A DNA stretch of 64,000 bases. Origin: Bifidobacterium sp. GTDB taxonomy: Bacteria; Actinomycetota; Actinomycetes; Actinomycetales; Bifidobacteriaceae. Positions 43,441-52,326 of this stretch are shown piece by piece. The stretch is taken from contig JALCNP010000002.1 of NCBI GenBank assembly GCA_022649135.1, positions 124,001 to 188,000 of the forward strand, in the 5' to 3' direction. Both the position numbers and the translations under genes were made by a program. The notes beneath the pieces are model-generated. The model was not told the origin of the DNA, did no database searches, and worked only from the letters and a program-made list of their open reading frames with translations. Each line of letters opens with the position of its first letter. Within the stretch, counting starts at the first letter, position 1.

Positions 43441-44111
43441 GCGATATGAATCCCACGGATCCCATGAACCACAAGTCCCAGGGCACCTCTGATGCCTCGA
43501 ACCGGCCGGCGAGCCCCACCGGCGACGTGCCTCTCTACACCACCGGCGACTATTACGCTCCGTCGGGCTCGTCCCCCTACGCGCCCATGGGGGGCAACGG
43601 ATGGGACGGCCGGCCCCGTCGCGGCCGGGCCGAATGGGATGATGCCTACGAGGGGTGGAGAAAGGCGGAGTCCGGAACGGTCATGCGTAAGGACGGGCCG
43701 AATGGGGGGGCGCTGGTTTTCGCCACGGTGCTGGTGTTTCTCGGTGCCCTTGTCGCGATCACATCGTTCACTCCCGTGATCTCCCTTATCCCGCGCATCG
43801 CAGCCAACCCGAGAACGGTGGTCGCCGTCGCATGCGCCGTGCTGGGGGCCCTTCTGATCATGGTGGCCCTGGCCTGGTCGACGGCGAGCATCGTGCACAC
43901 CGCTCTGCGCGCATCACGGTCGGATGGGGCGAACCGAGCCTCCGACGGTGCACCCGTCGATGGCGGGAAGAGGGACTCCCATGGAAACGCTGGGGCCGGG
44001 GAGGCCGATGCCGCGGGTGAGACCCCTGACGTCGGCAAATCGCATGAACGTGGCGATGCGAATCCGGATGGCGGGGCGCATGCGGACCACGCGGCGGGAT
44101 CTACCAGCTGA
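43437..44111 (+). CDS. membrane protein of unknown function
   Basis: This 224-residue protein has a polar N-terminus with Gly/Pro/Ser (residues 1-75), two hydrophobic segments (about 85-110 and 120-145) and a C-terminal tail rich in Gly, Asp, Ala and His. It starts at the ATGA overlap with the PspC gene, so the two are cotranscribed. No domain is recognised. Its last 11 bases overlap the 3' end of the convergent hydrolase gene. Confidence 0.7.
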   Translation: MSDMNPTDPMNHKSQGTSDASNRPASPTGDVPLYTTGDYYAPSGSSPYAPMGGNGWDGRPRRGRAEWDDAYEGWRKAESGTVMRKDGPNGGALVFATVLVFLGALVAITSFTPVISLIPRIAANPRTVVAVACAVLGALLIMVALAWSTASIVHTALRASRSDGANRASDGAPVDGGKRDSHGNAGAGEADAAGETPDVGKSHERGDANPDGGAHADHAAGSTS

Positions 44112-45684
44112 ACAGTCCCCAGAACGCCATGAGCCCCAGAGACAGCACCGCTGCCGCGATGACCAGCGCCGCGCACAGATGCGCTCCGAATCCCGTGCCG
44201 ATCGCCCCGGGGGCGCCTCCTCCCGTCCGTCTTACGTGAAGTCCCGGAGTACGCGCGACAAGCGCGTTCTCTCCCATCTGCTCGACAAGCCACGCGCACA
44301 GAACGACGCTCGCCCAGGCGCCGCATCGAAGAGCCGTCCACCCGGCGGTGAGTATGGCGGCCTGGTTCCTCAGGGTGAGCGCGTCGTGGACGAGGACAAC
44401 CATGTAGACGGCGAATGCCGATGCGTTGAGCGCCGCGAGCAGGGCGGTGGCGGTGAGCAATGGGCGGATTCGCGCGGCGAAACGCCGGGGATGGCGCGAC
44501 GATCCCGCCGCAAGAACGATGCCGACCGCCGCGGCGGCGATGAGGCACGTCACGAGACCGATCACCATGATCAGCACGGTGGACAGAGATCCCACCAGCC
44601 CGGGGCGTGTCGCCGACGGCGCCGCGAAACGCTGCCTCGGCTGCGCCCCGGCGATCAGGGGAGTCTGCCAACCGGTCGCCGTCGTGCCGTCGCAGACGGC
44701 GTTCACCCAGTTCTCAAGATTGTGCGTGTAGGAGGAGACCAGGGGAAGCCCCGGCTTCGACAGCGAGGATCCCACGCGCATCTGATGGTTGGCCCGGTAG
44801 TATCGAATCGTCACATTGCGGTTGCCCCGTCTGCTCGCATGGTCGAGAATGTCAGCCGCCCCCTGCTCGATGGGCATGGAGGGATCCTCGGCCCCGTAGT
44901 TGATCAGAAGCGGCATGGTGAGATCATTCATATAGCGTTGGGCGGGGAAATCCGCATAATGCAGCCCTAGGCATGAAAAATCCAGGCTCATGATCTTCGG
45001 GATATCCCCGATCAGGGATTGCGGGGCCCCGGCGATGGACAGATACGATGTCGCTGCCATGCTCATCTGGCGTCTTCCCGATACGACGGGCGGGGACGTG
45101 AGGATCATGAAGGGGATCTGGGGGTCCTTCGCGGCCATGAGCATGCTGATCCAGGTGCCTTCCGATTCCGCGTATATTCCGGCCTTCGAGCCATCCACGT
45201 TCGGCAGGCTCCGCAGCACTCGCAAGGAGGTGAGGTAGTTGTCGGCCATGACGTCGTAGTTGCGGTGGAGCGTCGAATAGTCATCGAGGCGTTTGTCGGG
45301 AACGAGGGTCACGATTCCGGCGGATGCCATCGCCGATGCTATGTCTCCGTAAACATCCGCGGCCTTCCCTGTCCCCGCCCCCTGGATGAGCAGGCAGGCG
45401 GGGCGTTCCCCCGGGGCGTCGATCGGCTCGCGCAGGATGGCATGTATCGTGACCGTCGGCGTCAGCGTGATGCGCAGCGTGCTCTGACGGGTGCGGTACC
45501 GGCCCTCCTGCGCGGTGGTCGCGCCGCGCGCCCGTATCGCCGTGTCCGAGGATGAAACGCCGATATGCCTTCTGTTCGCGGCCAGCCCCCAATCCGGGGT
45601 CATCGCCGCGGAAAGAAGGCCGAGAACCAGCGCCAGAACGAGGCTTATCCCGATGATCCTTGCTGTTCGTTTCAAGACATACAC
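44101..45684 (-). CDS. alpha/beta hydrolase with C-terminal membrane domain
   Basis: This 527-residue protein has a signal-anchor at residues 8-30, an alpha/beta hydrolase domain (nucleophile Ser174 in AESEG; acid in YGAEDPSMP; His in RANHQM) and four C-terminal membrane helices from about residue 370. The catalytic domain would face outward. The GTG 45684 start lies 6 nt after the DUF4125 stop with a weak ribosome site; the start is uncertain. Substrate unknown; esterase-like or peptidase-like activity is plausible. Confidence 0.75.
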   Translation of the reverse strand: MYVLKRTARIIGISLVLALVLGLLSAAMTPDWGLAANRRHIGVSSSDTAIRARGATTAQEGRYRTRQSTLRITLTPTVTIHAILREPIDAPGERPACLLIQGAGTGKAADVYGDIASAMASAGIVTLVPDKRLDDYSTLHRNYDVMADNYLTSLRVLRSLPNVDGSKAGIYAESEGTWISMLMAAKDPQIPFMILTSPPVVSGRRQMSMAATSYLSIAGAPQSLIGDIPKIMSLDFSCLGLHYADFPAQRYMNDLTMPLLINYGAEDPSMPIEQGAADILDHASRRGNRNVTIRYYRANHQMRVGSSLSKPGLPLVSSYTHNLENWVNAVCDGTTATGWQTPLIAGAQPRQRFAAPSATRPGLVGSLSTVLIMVIGLVTCLIAAAAVGIVLAAGSSRHPRRFAARIRPLLTATALLAALNASAFAVYMVVLVHDALTLRNQAAILTAGWTALRCGAWASVVLCAWLVEQMGENALVARTPGLHVRRTGGGAPGAIGTGFGAHLCAALVIAAAVLSLGLMAFWGLFSW

Positions 45685-45690
45685 GGGTAC

Positions 45691-46299
45691 TTACTGTAAT
45701 GCCTCCGCCTGCGCGAGCCCCTCATATCCGGCCAGGGCCACCGTGTTGGCGATGATATCCTCGGTGAGGTTGCGGTTCTGGCCGCTGAGTCGTGAGATGA
45801 ACCGTGCATAGAGATCGAACGTCGTCGTCGAATACGTGCCGAGCTCTCCACGCAGATAGGTTTCGAACGATGTGGCCTGATCCCCGTCCTCATCGGTGGT
45901 CAGTGCCCGCATGGCCTTGCCGAGTTTGGGGTAGCGCTCGGCGAAGTCCCTGGCCCAGGCGACCTGTACGGAGATGACCTCCTCCTGGCGTCTGATGCGT
46001 TCACCGCTCAGCGTGTCGATGTACGGTTCGATGTTCCTTGCATAGTCGTCGGGTGCGGTTGAGGACATCATGCGGCCGTATTTCTCCGCCACCAGATTCC
46101 TTCCGACCCGATTCGCGTCCTCCAGATCGTTTTCGTAGCTGCTGAGCAGATTCTGCGGCCAGGAGAGAAACTGACTGAGACGCATCTGATGAAATGTCGG
46201 CCAGTTGTCCTGGCATTGCGCCCGTCCCCCCTCGTTGGCGGTGAGCTGGAACTGCTCCCATTCAAGCCGTACGATGTGTTCGGCGAGTTCGTTTTCCAT
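45691..46299 (-). CDS. DUF4125 family protein
   Basis: This 202-residue protein begins MENELAEHIVRLEWEQFQL, with NEGGRAQCQDNWPTFHQMRLSQFLSW and SFETYLRGELGTYSTTTFDLYARFI, which I recognise as the DUF4125 family of unknown function. It appears all-helical and cytoplasmic. AAGGAGG lies 5 nt before ATG 46299. It follows the TPR-nucleotidyltransferase gene by 53 nt; these two domains are often adjacent or fused, so they probably act together. Confidence 0.85.
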   Translation of the reverse strand: MENELAEHIVRLEWEQFQLTANEGGRAQCQDNWPTFHQMRLSQFLSWPQNLLSSYENDLEDANRVGRNLVAEKYGRMMSSTAPDDYARNIEPYIDTLSGERIRRQEEVISVQVAWARDFAERYPKLGKAMRALTTDEDGDQATSFETYLRGELGTYSTTTFDLYARFISRLSGQNRNLTEDIIANTVALAGYEGLAQAEALQ

Positions 46300-46352
46300 T
46301 GTGTCCTCCTTCGGGGATGTCCGATCGACCGCGGCATGGCCGCCGCCGACCT

Positions 46353-48398
46353 CTACACACTGCGCAGGCAGGGGTCCGGGTTTGCGATATGCGATTCCAC
46401 GTAGGGCCGCTGCCATTCCAAAAACGTCTCGTCGCTTGGGGTGAGATCCTCCCTGCGCAGCTGTTTCGCCACCTGCGAGCATATGCGCTCGATGATGTCC
46501 GTCGCCTTTCCCGCCGCGGATCCGCGCCCGCGGTCCTCTTCGCCGGACCCGGCCCCGGGTCCGGCGAAGCATGCGGACGAAGCGAGGCCGAGCAGTGTCT
46601 CAAGCTGTTCGCATACGTCGGGAAGCACCGTGGCGATGCGGGAGCTGATGGAGCGCAGGGCGGCGAACTGCCATTTGTAGTAGGGCATGTATCCCACAGT
46701 GACAGGGTTGTTCAGGAGAAACACCAGGGAGGCCGAGGCCTGCGTGAACTCGTGTATGCACAGCCACGCCGAGGCTCCGTCCGCGCGTGAGAGCATTCTC
46801 GGGACGTTGTACTGGCCCGCCTGCGACATCATCCCGATTCTGCGGGAGATGAGCGAAAGACGCACGTCGTCGGGCATCAGCGTGAATCCCTGCCGTGTCC
46901 TGAGAAAAGCGCCCAATGGGTCGGCGAACACCTGTCCGTTGGTCGCGGCTGCGAGCGTGGGCTCGTCAAGCATCATCCATGCATAGGGCTTATCCTGCGG
47001 GGGAGCGGCCCGGTAGCCGGTGATCCCTTCGAAGAAATCACCGATCTCGAAAACCCCGAGCCTGCGTCCCCCGCCTTGGGCACGGGGGCTTCTGGCGGCT
47101 CTTCGGTGACCCAGAAAGCTGTCGGGCAGGGCGTCGTAGTCCTTCTGCAGCGAATCTCCGAATTCCTGATAATCCTCGTGGGTGAGCCATATGCAGAATC
47201 CAGGCTCAAAGTCGTGGTCCTGGGAGATGGCGTCGTCGAAGCCGTAGCACTGGGAGCCGTGGCCTACCAGTCCCACCGCCATGCGTCCCCGGTATTGCGG
47301 GTACTTTTCCTCGATCATGGGCTTGCCGCATTCGTTCCAGTAGGCCCGGGCGAGGTCCATCCCCTTCATGGTCGTGGTGGGCTCCGGCGACTTCATCTGC
47401 TCCTCGTCCGAGGGACCGGCGCTCCCGGCTTCGTGCGCGTTTCCGGTACGGGAACCCGGGGCACGGCCATGCGGCCGGTGTCCGGACGCAGATCCTGCCT
47501 GCTCTTCGGCCTCACGAAGATTGTGGGCTGTCGTCCGGTAGTAGTCGTTGTCCGTTCCGTAGCATTGCGCGATCACGCCCAATGACTCCCGGTAGATCCG
47601 GGCAGCCTGTGCGAAACGACGCTGATGGAAGAGGACCTGGGCGAATCCGGCGAGTGCCGAGGCATAGTGCGCACTGTGCTCATGGTGTCCGTGCCGATAT
47701 ATGTCCAGCGCCATCCGGGCGTGCCGTTCGGCTTCGTCGAGTCGTGCGTCACCGCGGGGGCCCCGGCCCTGGTCCATCTGCTGGAGCAGGACCAGGGCCA
47801 GGTTCGTGTGCGTCGATGCGACGTCGATGTCCGTGGATGGATCGGCACTCGCGGCGGTGAGGACGGACAGGGCCTGGGTCAGCTCCTCGTGGGCCTGGGG
47901 AAGCTGTCCGGTCTCGCTGTAGAGCATGGAGAGGTTGTTATGCAGCGCGGCGATCCTTCGATCCGTCGCGGAGAAGAGGGTGGTTGCCGATTGAAGGGCC
48001 TGAGAATAGAGATCCCGGGCCTGATCATAGCGTCCCGCCGCCCTGAGGCCCGTTGCGGCGTTGATCAGGGTGGTCACCCAGCTTTCCGTGCCCTGCAGGC
48101 CCATGCGCGCGGCCAGTTCAAGGGCACGCTGAATGATCCACTGGTTGTCGTCGTGCCGGCTTTGGGATCTGTAAAATCCCATCATCTCGTTGAGTACCGT
48201 AAGCAGCCCCGCGTCATCGTGGGCGTTCTCCGCGTCGGCGAGTGCCTGCTGGAGGTACGGCTCCGCGTCTGTGGATGCCCGGTGCCTGTCGAAAATGGCG
48301 TCGAGCCCTCGAAGAAAGGCCTGAGAATCGAATGCTGCCGCATGTCCCCGTGCGTCGCCGTTCCCGGTGCCGCTCTTCCCTGCCGTGTCCGCGTCCAT
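46353..48398 (-). CDS. TPR-nucleotidyltransferase fusion (DUF4037)
   Basis: This 681-residue protein has TPR-like helical repeats at about residues 75-320 (AATGLRAAGRYDQARDLYSQAL; NNLSMLYSETGQLPQAHEEL; QVLFHQRRFAQAARIYRESL) and a C-terminal DUF4037 domain with a polymerase-beta-type active site near residues 380-397 (GHGSQCYGFDDAISQDHDFE, where Asp-x-Asp would bind metal). ATG 48398 has GGAGG a few bases upstream. The TPR part probably recognises a partner and the second transfers a nucleotide to an unknown target. Its role is unknown. Confidence 0.8.
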   Translation of the reverse strand: MDADTAGKSGTGNGDARGHAAAFDSQAFLRGLDAIFDRHRASTDAEPYLQQALADAENAHDDAGLLTVLNEMMGFYRSQSRHDDNQWIIQRALELAARMGLQGTESWVTTLINAATGLRAAGRYDQARDLYSQALQSATTLFSATDRRIAALHNNLSMLYSETGQLPQAHEELTQALSVLTAASADPSTDIDVASTHTNLALVLLQQMDQGRGPRGDARLDEAERHARMALDIYRHGHHEHSAHYASALAGFAQVLFHQRRFAQAARIYRESLGVIAQCYGTDNDYYRTTAHNLREAEEQAGSASGHRPHGRAPGSRTGNAHEAGSAGPSDEEQMKSPEPTTTMKGMDLARAYWNECGKPMIEEKYPQYRGRMAVGLVGHGSQCYGFDDAISQDHDFEPGFCIWLTHEDYQEFGDSLQKDYDALPDSFLGHRRAARSPRAQGGGRRLGVFEIGDFFEGITGYRAAPPQDKPYAWMMLDEPTLAAATNGQVFADPLGAFLRTRQGFTLMPDDVRLSLISRRIGMMSQAGQYNVPRMLSRADGASAWLCIHEFTQASASLVFLLNNPVTVGYMPYYKWQFAALRSISSRIATVLPDVCEQLETLLGLASSACFAGPGAGSGEEDRGRGSAAGKATDIIERICSQVAKQLRREDLTPSDETFLEWQRPYVESHIANPDPCLRSV

Positions 48399-48500
48399 GG
48401 TGCCTCCGATCCCGTGCCGCTTCGTTGCGGCAATCATCTTCCCCTATCGTCGTCGAGTCTCTGGACGTGGGCCTGATGAGCGTGGCCGGATGCTACGACG

Positions 48501-49685
48501 CTACGACGCCGATGGAAGCGAGCGCGCGACCGCCGGGGTCCGTTCGGCCCGGTGGGAGTACCATGCGAGCAGAATCACCGCGAGAAGCGCCAGAGGAACC
48601 CCGCCAAGAGCAGGATAGTGGTAGTTCAGGCCGGATGCGTTGAGCATCATCCCCCCGACCACGGAGCCGACGGCGTTGCCGAAGTTGAAGGCCACCTGGA
48701 CCGCTGCCCCGCCGATAAGCTCGCCTCCCCCCTCCCCGGCCTGGGTCATGAGAAGCTGCTGCGGGGCCGAGACGAAGAACAGGCCGAAGGCGATGCAGAA
48801 GGTGAACACGGCGGCGCTCAGACGCGAGCCGGGAAGGAGGAAGGTGAGCAGCAGCCCGATGAACGAAATCGCCTGGCCGACAGCGGCCGCCCCGGCGGTT
48901 CTCCATCGGTCGGTCAGTCTGCCGCCCGCGATTCCCCCGACGACCATGCCCAGACCCGCGAGCATCATCATCGCGGACACGCTCGCCTTGGCATACCCGC
49001 CCACATGGATGAGCCATGGGGAGACATAGCTCCACCAGCAGAAGATTCCGGCGTTGCCGACGAACACCGCGGTGAGGATGCACCACGGTCCCGGCTTGGT
49101 GAGGAAACGGAACTGGCCGGCAAGGCCCGCGTCCCGGACGGCGTCAATGCGGGGGACCCACAGGGCGACGAGCGCGATCGTCATTGCGGCCCACACGGCA
49201 AGTGCGGCGAAGGCGAGGCGCCAGGAGAGGTATTCCGCCATAAGCGTGCCCGCCGGAACGCCCAGCATGTTCGCCACCGTCTGTCCCGTGACCATAGCCG
49301 CCACGGACTGGGCCTCCTTGCCTTTGTCCGCAAGTGTTTTCGCGATGAGGGACGCGGCGCCGAAAAACGCCCCGTGCGGCAGTCCGGAGACGAAGCGCGC
49401 GAGAAGAAGCATCGGCGAGTTGACGGCGAATGCGCTGAGGGTGTTCCCCGCCAGCGCGATAACCATGAAAAGTATGATGAGCCGTTTGGGGGGAACCTTG
49501 CGCCCGAACACCAGGATGAGCGTGCCGATGCACACCCCTATGGCATAGGAGGATATGTAGTTGCCGGCCGTGGGAATGCTGACCTTCATCTCCTGCGCGA
49601 CCTGGGGGAGTATCCCCATCATCACGAATTCCGCGGCACCCAGAATGAACGCTCCGCTGGCGAGCGCAAGCAGGCTTTTCTTCAC
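48501..49685 (-). CDS. MFS transporter, AraJ/DHA1-type exporter
   Basis: This 394-residue protein has 12 hydrophobic segments and the sequence features of drug/arabinose-type exporters, including LARFVSGLPHGAFFGAASLIA and GGRLTDRW between helices. GTG 49685 has AAGGAG five to six bases before it; an open frame 11 codons upstream lacks this. It stands apart from the DUF4037 gene by 100 nt. Substrate unknown; sugar or drug efflux is likely for the family. Confidence 0.85.
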   Translation of the reverse strand: MKKSLLALASGAFILGAAEFVMMGILPQVAQEMKVSIPTAGNYISSYAIGVCIGTLILVFGRKVPPKRLIILFMVIALAGNTLSAFAVNSPMLLLARFVSGLPHGAFFGAASLIAKTLADKGKEAQSVAAMVTGQTVANMLGVPAGTLMAEYLSWRLAFAALAVWAAMTIALVALWVPRIDAVRDAGLAGQFRFLTKPGPWCILTAVFVGNAGIFCWWSYVSPWLIHVGGYAKASVSAMMMLAGLGMVVGGIAGGRLTDRWRTAGAAAVGQAISFIGLLLTFLLPGSRLSAAVFTFCIAFGLFFVSAPQQLLMTQAGEGGGELIGGAAVQVAFNFGNAVGSVVGGMMLNASGLNYHYPALGGVPLALLAVILLAWYSHRAERTPAVARSLPSAS

Positions 49686-49938
49686 CGATTCTCCTTGGGC
49701 CGATCTCACGGCCATCATGGCGCGGTCCGTCTGGCGCCGCGCTTTAATTCAATGAGCTAACTTGTGACCATCGTACGGGGCTCTCTGGTCAGCCCGCCCT
49801 GCAGCGTGGCGTTGCGGATTCAGGGTCGAGCCGTTCGCCGGTCCGGTCCGTCGGCGGTGCGGGCGCGGGAGGGGTGGGAAATCAGAACAGCGTGGGCGAG
49901 AACATGGAATATGAGAAGAAAGGGACGGAAGAGGCGGG

Positions 49939-49994
49939 GGAGACGGAGAAGATATAAGGAGACGGAAAAAATAGAGGAGACGGACGGAGACGGA
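49939..49994 (+). repeat. four GGAGACGGA copies in a purine-rich tract
   Basis: GGAGACGGA occurs at 49939-49947, 49958-49966, 49976-49984 and 49986-49994, followed by a partial copy. The surrounding 49900-50060 is mostly A and G on the plus strand. Confidence 0.75.
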
Positions 49995-50102
49995 CGGAGA
50001 AGACAGACGACGAGGGACGCGAGGGTGGGGAAAAAAGAATCGGGCGGTGCGAGAGATGAAGGGGACATGAGGAATGCGTGGGAATGGCGTCCGGGAAAAC
50101 AA

Positions 50103-50133
50103 AGCGGTCTCACATGTGGCATGTGAGACCGCT
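50103..50133 (-). terminator. terminator of tRNA-Pro
   Basis: On the plus strand AGCGGTCTCACATG (50103-50116) faces CATGTGAGACCGCT (50120-50133). Read on the minus strand, TTTGTTTT follows the stem, a good U-rich tail. Confidence 0.8.
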
Positions 50134-50139
50134 AGCAGG

Positions 50140-50213
<74 letters not shown>

Positions 50214-50230
50214 TTTTGGCAACGCCTATC

Positions 50231-50259
50231 ATGCTACAACGAATTAGGAATTATTGACA
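50231..50259 (-). promoter_or_regulatory. candidate tRNA-Pro promoter
   Basis: Minus-strand TGTCAA (50254-50259) and TAGCAT (50231-50236) are 17 nt apart, about 18 nt before the tRNA 5' end. Confidence 0.45.
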
Positions 50260-50535
50260 GCTTGCGTGTCGCCGCTTCGCGGGCGGGCGCCACGCCCCCT
50301 GATGTTCGGGATTGAGCGGGCCGTACTCCCACTGGCCGGGGGCGTTTCGCCCATGGTGGCTTCCGGCGGGGACATGGTGCGGCGATGCCGGTGATGCCGG
50401 GCCGTCGCCGGTCGGGGCCTGCACTCTCGCATCGTTTTCCGGTGCGACCTGCGGCCGGCCCGGTCCGGGGGCCGCGCGTTCCCCGACGAATGGCGTGTGC
50501 CGATGGATGGCCCGGTGCGTGTATCGGCACCTCGT

Positions 50536-50541
50536 TACACT
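50536..50541 (+). promoter_or_regulatory. -10 hexamer for lysS
   Basis: TACACT ends 8 nt before ATG 50550 with no Shine-Dalgarno, a leaderless-type layout. Confidence 0.4.
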
Positions 50542-50549
50542 GGGACGAT

Positions 50550-52265
50550 ATGAGTGAGACGAACGAGAACGTTGTGAATTCCCAGGGGAATGCCGCCGGA
50601 GCGAAGGGCGCGGCGGTATGCGACGCCGGGACAGGAGATGCGCACGGGCAGCCGTCTGGTGAGGACATGAGCACCGTGGATCGCGCGAGGCTGCTGCTTT
50701 CGCAGGATGAGTCCATCGCCAGGAAGATCAACGGCGGGGCGGTTCTGGAGAAGGCCATCGACCCCTCCAACGACGAATTCGGTCCCCAGGCGCATCCCGA
50801 GCAGGTCCAGATGCGTGTGGCCAAGCGGGCCCTCATGCTCAAGGAGGGGATCGAGCCCTATCCCGTGCATCTGGACGTGACCACCACGATCCGCCGGATT
50901 CGCGACCGGTATGACGGCACGCTCCAGGCGGGTGACGAAACCGAGGACATGGTCGGCGTCGCGGGACGGGTCCTGTTCCTTCGCAACGCCGGCGGCCTGT
51001 GCTTCGTGAAACTGGCGGAGGGCGACGGCGTGACCATCCAGGGCATGATCTCCAAGAAGGAGATCGGTGCCGATTCGCTGAAGAGATTCAAGCAGCTGGT
51101 CGATCTGGGGGACCATCTTTTTGTCCGCGGCCGCGTGATCGCCTCGAAGACGGGGGAGCTGTCCGTCTTCGCCACCGAGTGGGCCATCGCGGCCAAGGCG
51201 CTTCAGCCGCTCCCCGTTCTGCACAAGGAGCTGAGCGACGACATCCGCATGCGCAAGCCCTATATCGGCATGATCGCCGATGAGAAGATCCGGGACATGG
51301 TGCGCAACCGCTCGAAGGCCGTGTCGTCCGTTCGCCGAACCTTTGACGAGCATGATTTCCTCGAGGTGGAGACACCGATGCTGCAGACCATCCACGGCGG
51401 TGCCGCGGCGCGTCCGTTCACCACGCATATGAATGCGTTCGACATCGATCTGTATCTGCGCATCGCCCCGGAGCTGTTCCTCAAGCGCTGCCTGGTGGGT
51501 GGAATAGACCGGGTGTTCGAGATCAACCGCAACTTCCGCAACGAGGGCGTGGATGCCACCCATGCCCCGGAGTTCACCATGATCGAGGCGTATCAGGCGT
51601 ATGGCACGTATGACAGCATCGGCAAGCTGGTCAAGGAGCTCATCCAGAAAACGGCGAAGGATGTGTTCGGATCCTATGCCGTGACGCTGGCGGATGGAAG
51701 CACCTATGACTTCGGCGGCGAGTGGAAGCAGATGAGCATGTACGAATCGCTGTCGCAGGCATTGGGCGAGGAGATCACGCCCGATACGGGCGTCGGGCAT
51801 CTGGAGTCGATAGCGGACAGGGTCGGCGTCGAGCGTGACGAGGTCGAGAACCACGGAAAGCTGGTGGAGCATCTGTGGGAGCATTTCTACGAGGACAAGC
51901 TCTATGAGCCGACCTTCGTGCGCGACTTCCCGGTCCAGACCAGCCCCCTTGTCAAGTCGCACCGTTCGAAGGCAGGGGTCGTGGAGAAATGGGATCTGTA
52001 CATCCGGGGGTTCGAACTGGCCACGGGATACTCGGAGCTCAACGACCCCGTCGTGCAGCGCGCGCGCCTGGTCCAGCAGGCGAAGGACGCCCTTGCCGGG
52101 GATGAGGAGGCGATGGACATCGACGAGGACTTCATCGAGGCCCTTGGCGTCGGCATGCCTCCCGCCGGGGGCATGGGCATGGGCGTCGACCGTCTCCTGA
52201 TCGCGTTGACGGGGGCGACGATCCGCGAGACCATCACCTTCCCGCTGGTCAAACCGTTGAACTGA
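50550..52265 (+). CDS. lysS: lysine--tRNA ligase (class II)
   Basis: This 571-residue LysRS is longer at the N-terminus than the usual 500. About 65 polar residues, rich in Gly, Ala, Asp and Glu, precede the anticodon-binding OB domain (IRRIRDRYDGTLQAGDE; VGVAGRVLFLRNAGGLCFVKL). Motif 2 (FEINRNFRNEGVDATHAPEFTMIEAYQAY) and motif 3 (GMPPAGGMGMGVDRLLIALTG) of class II synthetases are intact. ATG 50550 follows a -10-like TACACT. Confidence 0.95.
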   Translation: MSETNENVVNSQGNAAGAKGAAVCDAGTGDAHGQPSGEDMSTVDRARLLLSQDESIARKINGGAVLEKAIDPSNDEFGPQAHPEQVQMRVAKRALMLKEGIEPYPVHLDVTTTIRRIRDRYDGTLQAGDETEDMVGVAGRVLFLRNAGGLCFVKLAEGDGVTIQGMISKKEIGADSLKRFKQLVDLGDHLFVRGRVIASKTGELSVFATEWAIAAKALQPLPVLHKELSDDIRMRKPYIGMIADEKIRDMVRNRSKAVSSVRRTFDEHDFLEVETPMLQTIHGGAAARPFTTHMNAFDIDLYLRIAPELFLKRCLVGGIDRVFEINRNFRNEGVDATHAPEFTMIEAYQAYGTYDSIGKLVKELIQKTAKDVFGSYAVTLADGSTYDFGGEWKQMSMYESLSQALGEEITPDTGVGHLESIADRVGVERDEVENHGKLVEHLWEHFYEDKLYEPTFVRDFPVQTSPLVKSHRSKAGVVEKWDLYIRGFELATGYSELNDPVVQRARLVQQAKDALAGDEEAMDIDEDFIEALGVGMPPAGGMGMGVDRLLIALTGATIRETITFPLVKPLN

Positions 52266-52326
52266 GGATTGCACAGTGCCCCGCCGCAGACTCGGCGACG
52301 GAGCGGAGGAAGGAAAGGTCGTCGTG

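Larger units (their letters stand above)
49686..50139. other. 454-nt intergenic region, purine-rich
   Basis: No gene is supported. The middle part is a purine-rich tract with four GGAGACGGA copies (see repeat entry). The right end carries the tRNA-Pro terminator. An open frame on the minus strand runs through here and through the tRNA, so it is not real. Confidence 0.7.
50214..50549. other. 336-nt region between tRNA-Pro and lysS
   Basis: The left end holds a candidate tRNA-Pro promoter. The right end contains the lysS -10. In between there is GC-rich sequence without a recognisable gene. Confidence 0.6.

Noticed and set aside
48552..49760. A 402-codon plus-strand frame
   Set aside because: It is antisense to the MFS exporter, and its translation is hydrophilic and rich in His, Glu, Arg and Asp, typical of the complement of a membrane protein gene.
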